Positions 11,632 through 21,700 are shown, counted from the stretch's first letter. The stretch: DNA of 64,000 nucleotides from Folioceros fuciformis (GCA_049999805.1 JBNGIO010004611.1:44330-108329); one strand, 5' to 3'. Program-made: numbers and translations. The notes: a model not told the origin generated them from the sequence alone.

Positions 11632-14600
11632 ATGAGAGTCTGTAGCGTTGCATTCGATCGACGCAGTGGGCAACAGGAATTTCTGTTGGGAGAGTTATCG
11701 TGGACCGGACATACCAGTGGGTTGGAAAGAATTGCTCGAAGACCTGTGAGCTTGAATGTACGGAGCCACCAACTGGCATGTAAGGAAGCCACCAGGGGCA
11801 GCAGGCTTGCAAGGCACCCAGCCCGCTCAAGAGAATGTCCAGCTGGAGAAAGATCTTCGACAGAACAGCTGGCTGCTCTGAACTGGCAGATGGATCATCG
11901 CCGTCTCCGCACAAGCGACTGGAGTCTATCGGATCGTCCTGACCCTGGTAGGCTTGCAAGATGCGAAACCGTGGTATCTCCTGAAACTGTGAGCAAACTG
12001 TGTCAACACAGACAGATTACTGAGGCCGTGGAGGCTCTGGGAATCCTGGTGCAGACATACCATCCTATTTCCACGTCTCTGTTTTATACTGTCATAAAAG
12101 CGTGCAAGGCTGAAAAGACCGTGTTTCTGGGTCGCCGAGTTCATGCTCTCACAGTGGTACAGGGGTACGAGTCGGACACGTTCTTGTGCAATCACATTTT
12201 GCGAATGTATGCTTCTCATGACAGGTTACAAGAAGCGATGGATGTGTTCACCGTGGTTGCTAAACCAGATGTTTTTATGTGGTCCTCCATAATTTCTTCG
12301 CATGCTCAAAATGGGCAAGCTAAGCACGCTATACAACTGTATTGCCAGATGCGAAGATCAAGTGTGAAGCCAGATGGCCATGTGTTTGTAGCAGCTCTGC
12401 AGGCTTGTGCAAAGGAAGCCGACCTCGAAACTGGACAACAGGTGCATGATGACGTTTTGGCCAGTGGATCTGAGCCTGATATGTTTGTTAGCAGCTGCCT
12501 GGTGGACATGTATGCAAAGTGTGGGAGCTTGGAAGACGCTCAAAGAGTGTTTGAGAGACTTCCTCAAAAGAATGTGGTGACGTGGACCTCACTGCTAGCA
12601 GGGTATTCCCAGCAGGGTATGGGTCAGGAAGCCATTCGTCTTTACAATACCATGCAACAAGAAGGCATCGCTAAACCTGATTCTGTGACACTAGTTTGCC
12701 TGCTGCAAGCATGTGCAAGTGTGGGTACTCAAGCATTGGTGAAGGGGATGCAGCTTCATGCTCAGATTCGAGATCTAGGACTTGAGGCTGATGTGTTTGT
12801 AGCCAACACTTTGATCAACATGTATGCAAAGTGTGGCAGCATACAGGATGCTCAGAGCGTGTTTCACGGACTTGGTGAAAAAGATGTTGTGACTTGGAAT
12901 TCCATGATAGCGGCATACTCTCAGCAGGGCATGGGTGAGGAAGCCCTTCACCTTTACAGGGCTATGCAGCAAGGGGGAATGATTGCGCCCAATTCTGTGA
13001 CGTTTGTGTGCCTCTTGCAGGCATGTGCGAGTGTGGGCACCCAAGCTTTGGAGCAGGGGAAACAGCTTCATGTACAGATCGGCGACCACGGACTTGAAGC
13101 CGATGTGGCTATAGGCAATAATCTCATAAACATGTATGCCAAATGTGGCAGTCTGGGGGATGCTAGGACCATGTTTGATCGACTTGAGATTAAGGATGTG
13201 GTGACGTGGACTGCCCTGATTGCAGGATATTCGCAGCAGGGAATGGGCGAAGAGGCCTTTCATCTTTACAGGGCTATGCTGGTCGACGGCGTTGCTACAC
13301 CCGATGCTGTGACATTTGTGTGTCTCTTGCAAGGTTGTGCAAGCCTGGGCACCCGAGCTTTGGACACTGGGAAACAGCTTCATGCACAGATAAACGAACA
13401 AGGGCTTCAGCTTAATGTTTCTGTAGCGAACAGTTTGATAAGCATGTATGCAAAATGTGGCAGCATTGAGGAAGCTCAGAGGGTGTTTGATGGAATTAGT
13501 GAAAAATATGTAGCAACATGGAATTCCATGATAGCAGGATATTCTCAGGAGGGTATGGGTCAAGAAGCCCTTCATCTTTTCAGCGCTATGGAACAAGAAG
13601 GCTCTGCCGAACCCGACACTATGACATTTGTGTGCCTCCTGCAGGCATGCGCAGGAATTGGTGACGCAGCGTTAGCGGACGGGAAGCAGCTTCATGCACA
13701 GATTAGAGAAAGAGGAATTGAGGTCGACTTAATCTTAGGCTGCAGCCTGGTGAATATGTATGCGAAATGCGGCAGCTTGGAGGAGGCACAGAGTGTGTTT
13801 AACAGACTTGGTGAAAAGGACGTTGTGACGTGGAATGCCATGATAGCAGGATATTCCCAGCAAGGCATGGTTGGGAAAGCTCTTGAACTGCACACTGCCA
13901 TGCAAGAAGCAGGGATAGTTACATCTGATTCTGTAACGTTTGTTTGCCTCCTGCAGGCATGTGCATGTGTGGGTACCCCAGCTTTGGAGATAGGGAAGCG
14001 GCTCCACGCACAGATTGGAGAACAAGGACTCGCAAGTCATTTGGCTGTGAGCAATAATTTGATAAACATGTACGCAAAGTGTGGCAGCCTAGAGGATGCT
14101 CGGAGTGTGTTTTATGGGCTTGTTCAAAAAGATGTGGTTACTTGGACAACGCTAATAGCAGGGTTTTCTCAGCAGGGGATGGGTGATGAAGCCCTTGAAC
14201 TTTACAGCGCCATGCAAGGAGAAGGCCTCCAGGCACTTGACTCTGTGACGTTTGTGTGCCTCCTGCAGGCATGTGCAGCTGTGGGTTCCCCAGCTTTAGA
14301 CATTGGGAAGCAGCTTCATGCAAAGATTGGAGAGCAAGGGCTTCAAGCTGACTTGTTTGTGGGCAACAGTCTGATCAGCATGTACGCCAAGTGTGGCAGC
14401 CTACAAGAAGCTCAGGACGTTTTTGATCGGCTTCCTCAACGAGACGTTGTGACCTGGACAGCTTTGATAGCAGGATATGGTGAGCAGGGGATGGATGTGG
14501 AAGCTCTGTCTGTCTACAGCGCTATGCAGCAAGGCTGTCGGACTCCACCGGATGTTGTAACATTTGTATGTCTCCTGCAGGCATGTGCAAGTTTGGCAGC

Positions 14601-15459
14601 ATTGCATGCAGGAAAACAGCTCCACGCACAGATTAAAGAGCAAGGGCTGGAAGGTGATTCGGCAATAGCCACCAGTCTGATAAACATGTATGCAAAGTCC
14701 GGCAGCATGTTTGACGCACAACAGGTGTTCAATTCATTATCCAAAAGAGACATAGTCACCTGGAATACCATCATTGCAGGCTACAGCCGTCAGGGAGATA
14801 GCGAAGTCGTCTTTGACCTGATTCACAGAATGCAGGAGGCTCGCATTCGGCCAAACAGCATCACGTTCGTCAGTCTTCTGACAGTATGCAGTCACGCAGG
14901 CCTAGTGGACAAGGGACACGAGTACTTCGAGGCCATGAGCGGGCAATACGGCATCAGTCCCACCGCGGAGCACTACTCCTGCATGGTGGATCTCCTGGGT
15001 CGTGCAGGCCATCTGCACCAGGCACTGGCGGTGGTGATGGCAACGCCTATACAGCTCGATGGCACAGTTTGGCACACTCTGTTGGGCGCTTGTCAGAAGT
15101 GGAGCAACGTGGAGATAGGGCGTTATGCTTTCTATGAAGCGATGAAACTAGACGAGAAAGACGCATCGGCATACGCCTTGATGTCCAACATTTACACTAG
15201 CGTCCAGATGTGGGAGGAGGCAGAGCAGATGCATGTCAGGAGAACATCCATTCGCGCGTGGAAGCAGCCGGGCCGGAGCTGGTGGACAGATGTCGACGGG
15301 ACAATTCATGGGTTTATGGTCGGGGATAGAAAACATCCCGAAAGCAAGAGTATACATGCAAGGCTGAAACTGCTCATTTCCCATGTGAAGAGAGAACGAT
15401 ATATTTCTCCACCGGGCTCGACGGTGGACATGGCGAACGATAATGACAACAGAGTTTAG
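11632..15459 (+). CDS. Large PLS-class PPR protein with E/E+ tail and no DYW domain (PPR-2)
   Basis: Intronless 1275-residue PPR protein, paralogue of the gene at 8524-11427. Residues 1-115 are a basic extension likely to include an organelle-targeting peptide. From about residue 115 ('SPETVSKLCQHRQITEAVEAL') come nine tandem PLS units of about 101-102 residues, the first diverged ('MYASHDRLQEAMDVF') and the next eight regular ('MYAKCGSLEDAQ.VF', 'KDVVTW', 'SVTFVCLLQACAS'). Neighbouring units are very alike at DNA level, suggesting growth by unequal exchange. The C-terminus has the E region ('YSCMVDLLGRAGHLHQAL') and E+ block ('GRSWWTDVDGTIHGFMVGD', 'HPESKSIHARLKLLI') and ends without the deaminase active site (no HxE..CxxC). 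Such proteins are thought to bind target RNA and recruit a DYW deaminase in trans; that role is inferred from the family. Confidence 0.93.
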   Translation: MRVCSVAFDRRSGQQEFLLGELSWTGHTSGLERIARRPVSLNVRSHQLACKEATRGSRLARHPARSRECPAGERSSTEQLAALNWQMDHRRLRTSDWSLSDRPDPGRLARCETVVSPETVSKLCQHRQITEAVEALGILVQTYHPISTSLFYTVIKACKAEKTVFLGRRVHALTVVQGYESDTFLCNHILRMYASHDRLQEAMDVFTVVAKPDVFMWSSIISSHAQNGQAKHAIQLYCQMRRSSVKPDGHVFVAALQACAKEADLETGQQVHDDVLASGSEPDMFVSSCLVDMYAKCGSLEDAQRVFERLPQKNVVTWTSLLAGYSQQGMGQEAIRLYNTMQQEGIAKPDSVTLVCLLQACASVGTQALVKGMQLHAQIRDLGLEADVFVANTLINMYAKCGSIQDAQSVFHGLGEKDVVTWNSMIAAYSQQGMGEEALHLYRAMQQGGMIAPNSVTFVCLLQACASVGTQALEQGKQLHVQIGDHGLEADVAIGNNLINMYAKCGSLGDARTMFDRLEIKDVVTWTALIAGYSQQGMGEEAFHLYRAMLVDGVATPDAVTFVCLLQGCASLGTRALDTGKQLHAQINEQGLQLNVSVANSLISMYAKCGSIEEAQRVFDGISEKYVATWNSMIAGYSQEGMGQEALHLFSAMEQEGSAEPDTMTFVCLLQACAGIGDAALADGKQLHAQIRERGIEVDLILGCSLVNMYAKCGSLEEAQSVFNRLGEKDVVTWNAMIAGYSQQGMVGKALELHTAMQEAGIVTSDSVTFVCLLQACACVGTPALEIGKRLHAQIGEQGLASHLAVSNNLINMYAKCGSLEDARSVFYGLVQKDVVTWTTLIAGFSQQGMGDEALELYSAMQGEGLQALDSVTFVCLLQACAAVGSPALDIGKQLHAKIGEQGLQADLFVGNSLISMYAKCGSLQEAQDVFDRLPQRDVVTWTALIAGYGEQGMDVEALSVYSAMQQGCRTPPDVVTFVCLLQACASLAALHAGKQLHAQIKEQGLEGDSAIATSLINMYAKSGSMFDAQQVFNSLSKRDIVTWNTIIAGYSRQGDSEVVFDLIHRMQEARIRPNSITFVSLLTVCSHAGLVDKGHEYFEAMSGQYGISPTAEHYSCMVDLLGRAGHLHQALAVVMATPIQLDGTVWHTLLGACQKWSNVEIGRYAFYEAMKLDEKDASAYALMSNIYTSVQMWEEAEQMHVRRTSIRAWKQPGRSWWTDVDGTIHGFMVGDRKHPESKSIHARLKLLISHVKRERYISPPGSTVDMANDNDNRV

Positions 15460-15654
15460 AAGGCAGGCCCTGACTACCTGGGGTATGAGATCTGCTGCGG
15501 CGGTGGTTATAAGTGTTCAGTTGTACAATTCCCCCGGTTGTGCAAATCCAACAGATGCTGCACCAGGACTGCCCCGAGCAAGAAAACTTCCACATCAATA
15601 TTGCGAAATTTAATCATGTTTTCTGATAGGCCGTGCCCACAATTTGCCTATAGA

Positions 15655-15740
15655 CGAAGCCTAACCCTCACACTGATCCTAACACATCTCCTTACCCCTT
15701 CTCCCCTTAACCTTAAAACCCCTAACCCTAACGCTCCGAA
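15655..15740. repeat. Degenerate telomere-like repeats
   Basis: A C/A/T-rich stretch with recurrent CCTAACCCT-type units ('GCCTAACCCTCAC', 'CCTTAACCTTAAAACCCC', 'CCCTAACCCTAACGC'). It lies between PPR-2 and the MED15 pseudogene, inside the mirror-duplicated arm. Units are irregular, so this is at best an old interstitial telomeric scrap; chance similarity is possible. Confidence 0.4.
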
Positions 15741-15769
15741 TTGCATCATGTAGAGCCTGAGGCAAGCCA

Positions 15770-17095
15770 GTATTGCCGTGTATACTTTACCTGCTGCCCT
15801 TGTTTACTTTGACGCTGCGATTGTTCAAGCGTCTGCTGCTGCTACTGCACAGCGCTTGTGTCTGACCCCAGACTGCATTTGATGAAGCGGCACTTGATGT
15901 GCTTGCATCATCTGACTTGCCAGGCCCGGTTGATGCAACACACTCTGCTAACCTTGGTGTGCTTGTTGACCAACTTCCTGAGTTTGTTGTGTTCGAGAGG
16001 ACCTTCTCCGCTTGAATGCCTCGATAATGCTCACAATCTGCTTCTCAAAGATCTCCAGCTTCTCTAGATTGAACTCCTTTGGCACTCTCTCTTTTCGCAC
16101 AGTCAAGTAGGGGATCATCCGCTGGAGAACTTCCTTATAGTGCTGCAGCTTGGACTGATGTTCTGGCAGCATTGTCTAACATACCCACCAACCCTTGCAT
16201 CAGCAAACCATAACAAATCCAGGTACAATATACAAGCCCCCANNNNNNNNNNNNNNNNNNNNNNNNNNNNNNNNNNNNNNNNNNNNNNNNNNNNNNNNNN
16301 NNNNNNNNNNNNNNNNNNNNNNNNNNNNNNNNNNNNNNNNNNAGGTAGAGGAAGGGAGAGAGACTGAGGGGGAGAGAACAAAGACGAGGCAAATGGAGGG
16401 AAGGACGCCAAAGCGAGAGGGAGAAGGAGAAGCCAAAGAAAGGGAAAGGAATGGGACGGGAATAGGAGGCCGAGGAACCTGTGTGCTCTTGTTGACCAGC
16501 ATTTGGTAAAGCTCACGCATATCTTCAAAATGCTTCTCCCTCAAGACTTGGAGCTACACACAATGGCTACACATTGATTAGAAGTCCAAACCACGACCGA
16601 TCTTCGGGTAACCAGCTCTGCATTCATAACTGACATCACCTTGGGCCACACAAGATCACGTTCATCACCAATGGAATGCCCTGATGGATCGAGGGAGGCT
16701 GTAAAACAAAGTGTCAGTGAAGATAAGGATTATCTTACGCATTTCACAAGGTTGACCTACCATACCCACCAGATGACGCTTCAGGAAGGGCCCGTTGCCG
16801 ATTTGTCTGTAGCACCTGCTGCTGTTCAACAAGACTGTGCCCTTCCGACTGTTGAATTCCCTGTTGTAGCTGACTACTTACAGCCGGAGGCATCTGGAGT
16901 GGCTGCTGAGATACATGCTGTGACACAGCCTGACTGTTCCATGTTAAGCCCATCGAGTTTCTCCAAAGCCTCTCCCTCTGACCTGGTCACCGCCCTGGGT
17001 AATTCCTGCTGCGATTCCTCCGCCAGCAGAAGACTACGCTCTGGTGTCCAGAGAAAGCCTTTTCAGCGATAGCTTTCGAAGATAATCTACCTGAA
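15770..17095 (-). pseudogene. Truncated, inverted MED15 pseudogene
   Basis: Pieces of MED15 exons and introns appear on the minus strand in gene order. Exon 3 (about 16975-17090, 'DYLRKLSLKRLSLDTRA') is followed at once by an in-frame TAG. Then come the end of exon 4 (about 16744-16953, 'PQMPPAV'-like to 'RALPEASSGGYGRST', with the long glutamine tracts gone), the 'FEDMRELYQMLVNKSTQ' exon (about 16495-16545), its C/T-rich intron (interrupted by the N gap) and the exon start with 'HYKEVLQRMIPYLTV' (15948-16172), fading out near 15770. KIX exons 1-2 and everything after the counterpart of about MED15 position 4330 are missing. The premature stop and the lost ends make it non-functional as MED15. 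It is the mirror-image partner of the intact gene at 1619-6859. Confidence 0.88.
16243..16342. other. Assembly gap (100 N)
   Basis: Exactly 100 N bases inside the intron of the MED15 pseudogene that matches the C/T-rich MED15 intron at 3646-3905. The round length points to a scaffolding gap of unknown true size. Confidence 0.99.
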
Positions 17096-17392
17096 ACAGC
17101 TAGCTATCGAATAGCACACCGGCCACCGGCCCTTCGAAGATGATCTTGCTCACACAACACAGCTATGAAATAGCACACCGCCTACCGGCCCTTCGACGAT
17201 GCTCTTGCTCACACAACACAGCTATGACATAGCACACCGCCTGCCGGCCCTTCGAAGATGCTCTTGCTCACACAACACAGCTATGAAATAGCACACCGCC
17301 TACCGGCCCTTCGAAGATGATCTTGCTCACATAACACAGCTATGAAATAACACACCGCCAACCGGCCCTCGAAGCTGATCTTGCTCAGACAA
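17078..17392. repeat. 59-bp satellite adjoining the MED15 pseudogene
   Basis: Five to six tandem copies of a 59-bp unit that begins 'TTCGAAGATGATCTTGCTCA' and continues through 'CACAACACAGCTATGAAATA' to 'GCACACCGCCTACCGGCCC'. The first copy overlaps the pseudogene's exon 3 start. The unit's first half resembles the reverse complement of the intact gene's intron 2 / exon 3 border (2117-2155), so the array probably grew from that piece. Confidence 0.85.
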
Positions 17393-17509
17393 GACAGTCC
17401 TGGAATACCACCCTAGGAAAAAGGCAGAGGTGGTATTTTTCCCGTCCATGGGATTCAAATCTTCCGGAATGTTCACGAAATTTCGCGAATATTCCAAGAC
17501 AAGCACCAC

Positions 17510-17660
17510 ACGGTTCCTCGTTACGCCGCACATCACTTACGCGCACACGACGGTACACTGCGCATCACTTACGGGCAACGGCATTACACCGCGAGTCAGT
17601 TACGGCCTCACGGCGTTACTCCGCACATGACTTACGGCCCACGGTGTGACTTACGGAAAC
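17510..17660. repeat. Imperfect short repeats around TTACGG
   Basis: Loose repetition of 'CATCACTTACG', 'GTCAGTTACGGCC' and 'CATGACTTACGGCC' at about 30-35 bp spacing. No coding potential is supported. Confidence 0.5.
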
Positions 17661-17879
17661 AGTCTGGAAAGGGAAGAGTACGAGATTCTGGACTGTTGCA
17701 CCGTTCCTAATGGAAAGGAAAGCGTTGCTGCAACACACTATGAGGTCCTTGGGTTTAGGGCTTCCGTAAGTTTGCGGGGAACGTAGAGCTTGGTGTGCAA
17801 GTTGAAGAGCAATTGGAACCCTAAGCTTGGAGGCTGGCAGGCGTGGAGCGGAGAGGAATGAGGTAGCGAAGCTGATGAT

Positions 17880-18180
17880 GAGCAAGCTGCATTGCAACAT
17901 CTAATTGCACTAGCTGATGAAGGTCAGGCTTCGTTAGGGCATCTAACTGCGCTGGCTGATGAAGGACAAGTTCAGCAGGTCATCCCTAGGCACAATCCAG
18001 GAGACGCTTTTGCATCTGCAGGACAAGCTTCATCGGGGCATGGTGCTGATGAAGGAAAGCTTCATCAGTCTTGGCATGGAAGATGGTGAAGGAAAAGCTT
18101 CATCAGGGCAGAAAAGCTGATGAAGGAAAAGCTTCATCAGGCATCAAAACGAATGAAGGAAAAGCTTCATCAAAAATTTA
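17880..18180. repeat. TGATGAAGG...CTTCATCA repeat region
   Basis: Recurrent 'GCTGATGAAGGA' and 'AAGCTTCATCAGGGCA' elements, about 25-50 bp apart. Several copies form a near-perfect palindrome, 'TGATGAAGGAAAAGCTTCATCA' shortened here to its arms TGATGAAG / CTTCATCA. Such arms could fold into hairpins. No gene seen. Confidence 0.65.
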
Positions 18181-18218
18181 ACTGCACCGGCTATCTGAGC
18201 CCATGGTTGAACACCCGG

Positions 18219-18352
18219 TTTAGATTGGCCTCCGCCTCTTAAGCGGCCATCGAAACCTGTACTTCCTTTTCCCCCATTTCGTCACTGTTCATATTGGCCT
18301 CCGCCTCTTAAGCGGCCATTGAAACGTGTACTTCCTTGTCCCCATTTCGTCA
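18219..18352. repeat. Direct duplication, about 65 bp, two copies
   Basis: Two adjacent copies of a segment starting 'TTGGCCTCCGCCTCTTAAGC' and ending 'CCCATTTCGTCAC', differing at a few bases. The second copy abuts the surviving gag piece of the older copia element. Confidence 0.8.
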
Positions 18353-18354
18353 CA

Positions 18355-18421
18355 AGGGAAGACCTCACAAGACAACTCTAGTGAAACAAGACAACTCTAG
18401 TGAAGGATCAAAGGAGAAAGC
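18355..18421 (+). mobile_element. Left remnant of the older copia element (gag piece)
   Basis: A short stretch that, in the plus frame, encodes a Ser/Lys-rich gag linker ('QDNSSEGSKEKA'). The same reading continues after the inserted element at 23169 into a zinc knuckle, so the two pieces belong to one gag gene split by the insertion. A local direct repeat 'CAAGACAACTCTAGTGAA' occurs at 18368-18404. No 5' LTR for this element is recognisable to the left. Confidence 0.75.
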
Positions 18422-18710
18422 TGAAGGACCGCTAGAGGAGCTGCATGGTGAAGGAAGGAGAGGAGGAGGCAAGGAGGAGAGGAGAAAGAGAGGTCACACT
18501 CTCAGTGTCTCACTATGAAAGGGAGCTCAAGGGGGTATTTATACCCTCTAGTAGAGTTCCCTAGAAAGCTTCACAAGAAGTGCACAGGATGCTGCGCAAG
18601 AAGCTTCCTACATATTAGCTTAAGCTAATATAAACAAATGGTACTTAACTAGACACTAATCTTAGACTAAACACATTAGTCTAAGCTCATTGGGCTGTAT
18701 TAACCCTACA
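18422..18710 (-). repeat. 3' LTR of the inserted copia element
   Basis: 289 bp, TG at the left edge and CA at the right edge on the plus strand, followed inward by the polypurine tract. It matches the other LTR along its whole length with, by eye, twenty-odd mismatches. It carries TATAAATA on the minus strand at 18536-18543. Confidence 0.92.
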
Positions 18711-18721
18711 ACCTCCCACTT
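18711..18721 (-). other. Polypurine tract of the inserted copia element
   Basis: On the minus strand the bases next to the 3' LTR read AAGTGGGAGGT, the expected plus-strand priming site of a copia element. Position directly inside the LTR fits. Confidence 0.85.
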
Positions 18722-18754
18722 AAAGGCCAATTTACTTTCATAGGAGAGTGGTCT

Positions 18755-21700
18755 ACCTCATGCCATGAGTGTCCGAGCTTGTGCGAATTGCTCCGTAGAG
18801 AGCCCCTTGGTAAGAACATCTGCAGGGTTCTGACAAGTGTGAACTTTGACAAGCTGTACCCTCTTGTCTTCCAACACCTCTCGAATGAAGTGATACCTCA
18901 CTTCCATATCTTTGGTCTTTGCATGAAACACAGGATTCTTCGCCAATTGAATAGCACTCTGGCTATCACAATGCAACACTGGCAGCTCAACCTTGATCCC
19001 CAAATCTCCCACTAAACGAGCAAGCCACATGGCTTCCTTGCAAGCCTCAGTCGCTGCAACATACTCAGCCTCGGTGGTAGATAGCGTTATGCACGATTGC
19101 AAACGAGATCGCCATGAGACTACCCTTTCAGTGCACATGAAGACATAACCTGATGTGGACCTCCTTTTGTCCATATACCCTGCATAATCAACATCCGTAT
19201 ATCCCACAACAGATGCATCTTCACTACCAAAACATAAGCACAATGCTTTTGCACCATTCAAGTACCTCATAACTCCTTTCACTACCTCCTAATGCTTCCT
19301 GCCAGGGTTTGACATAAACCAGCTAACCACTCCCACTGCAAAAGCAATGTCAAGACGTGTAGTAATCATTGCATACATCAAACTCCCTACAGCTGATAAG
19401 TATGGAACTTTCTCCGTTTCAGCTTTGTCTTCCGTAGAGCTTGGGCAATCCTTGCTCGACAGTTTCACATATGGAGGCAACGGTGTACTCAATACCTTCC
19501 CGTTCTCCATGTTGAAACGTTGAAGCACCTTGTTAATGTATTCAGTCTGAGGTAAGTAAAGTAAACGCTTCTGTCTGTCTCGACCGAATACGCATGCCAA
19601 GAATATGGCTTGCCTCTCCCAAGTCTATCATGTCAAAGCGAGCATTCAACTTTGACTTTAACGCTGAAATCTCATCACTGTTAGTCCCAGCAATTAGCAT
19701 ATCATCCTTATATAGGACTAGAATGAGCAAGCTTGCATCCTTAGCTTGCTTCTTATAGAGGCAATGATCCTCATCGCTACGCTTGTAGCCTTGAGAAAGC
19801 ATAAATGAGTGGAACTTGTAATACCACTTCATGGGTGCCTGCTTCAAACCATAAAGGCTCTTCTTTAATCTACACACCATATTCTCTTTGCCTGTCTCAA
19901 TGAAACCCTCTGGTTGGTGCATGAATACCTCTTCCTAGAGATCACCATGCAGAAATGCCGACTTCACATCCATGTAGACAAGTTTCATGTCGTTCCTCGC
20001 AACCAGAGCAAGAACATATCGCAATGTGGTCATTTTGACAACTGGCGAGAAAATCTCATCAAAGTAAATACCTTGCTGTTGCTTAAAACCCTTAGCAACC
20101 AATCGTGCCTTATACTTGGGTTTGCCATAATGGGGTATGTCCTTCATCTTATATACTCATTTGCATGGCAACGCCTTCTTGCCCCTAGGCAACCGAACCA
20201 ACTCCCAAGTTTGGTTCTAATGGAGCGAATCCATCTCCGACTGCATCATCTTCCCCCACTTGTCCTTGTCAGTCACTGACATGGCTTCTTGATAACAAGA
20301 GGGCTCCCCACAATCCGTCAACATGACATAATCAAGAGATGCAACATACCTATCAGGAGGACGTGAAATCCTTCCTGACCTATGAAGCACTGGTGCCTCG
20401 ACTAGAGCTGGTTGCCTTGGGAGCCAACTTGTCCCGAAACTCCTTTGGAACATGGTAGTATGCCTCGCAGCCAAACACTCGTAGATGCTTGTATGACAGC
20501 TTCTTTCCAGACCACATCTCCTCTGGAACCTGTTCATCCACAGCCCTAGTAGGAGATCTGTTAATAAGTTGCAGCGCAATAAGCAGTGCAACAAGCACTG
20601 TAATAAGCATTGCAATAAGCACTGCTTCTGTCCAAAATCCGTTGGGCAACCCAAAGTTTGACAACAAACTACGCATCCTCTCTTGGATGGTCATGTTCAT
20701 CCGTTCACACCATTCTAGGGAGGAGTATATAGGGTAGTCAATTCTCTTTTGATTCCCTTGGAATCACCGAATGACTGGAAAGCCTTCGAAACATACTCTC
20801 CCCCATTGTCTGTCCTTAGACACTTCAATTGGAGGCTAGATTGATTCTCCACAAGGGTGACAAATTTCTGAAACATTGTTTGAAGATCATCCTCTTTCCT
20901 CAAAGGATAAACCCACACCTTGCGTGAGAAGTCATCAATGAAAGTGACAAAATAAGATGCACTGCCTAATGATACAGTGGGCATAGGTCCACAAACGTCA
21001 CTGTGAACCAACTCAAGAGGTTTACTTTTGTGTTTACCTCTTGCTCCATGTGGTGACTTTGTTTTTTTCCCATACAAACAGTGCTCACATACGGAGAAAT
21101 CGGAGAAGTCAAAAGAAGGGACGTAACCAAAATGAGATAAGATCTTCATTCCTTTGTAAGACATATGTCTTAAGCGACAATGCCACAAGGAAACACTTGG
21201 TTGTTCCGTTACACAAATCACATGATCCTTGATAGTGGTCACCTGAAGTGAGTACAAAGTGCCACACTTCGATCCACGAGCTAACACAAGAGAACCTTTG
21301 GAGATCTTCTAAGAACGATCTCCAAACCAACAGTGGTAGCCAGCGTCATCCAACTGCCTTGCGCTAATCATGCTTTTGGTCAACTTCGGAACATGCCTAA
21401 CATCCTTCAGTACAAATGAAGATCAGTTGTCGAACTTCAGCTGCACATCACCAACGCCTGCAATCTCGCATGCGTAGTTATTTCGAAGCCGAACACATCC
21501 TTTCCTAGTAGCATCATATGTGCTAAACCACTCCCTATGCGGAGTAACATGGAAAGATGCTGTAGAGTCAATTATCCAATTAGAGAATAAGTGACTCTCC
21601 ACGGCTGTCAGTTGTGCAGAATCGAAGGAAGAAGAGATAAGAACATCTGCATCATCAACAGAGTTCACCTCGTTACGCTTAACACTCGGACTTGCCTTGT

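Noticed and set aside
16115-16544. Open frames running through the N gap
   Set aside because: They are artefacts of translating N; real homology exists only to MED15 exon pieces outside the gap.
17078-17392. CRISPR-like array
   Set aside because: The 59-bp units are continuous, without unique spacers, and this is a plant nuclear locus.
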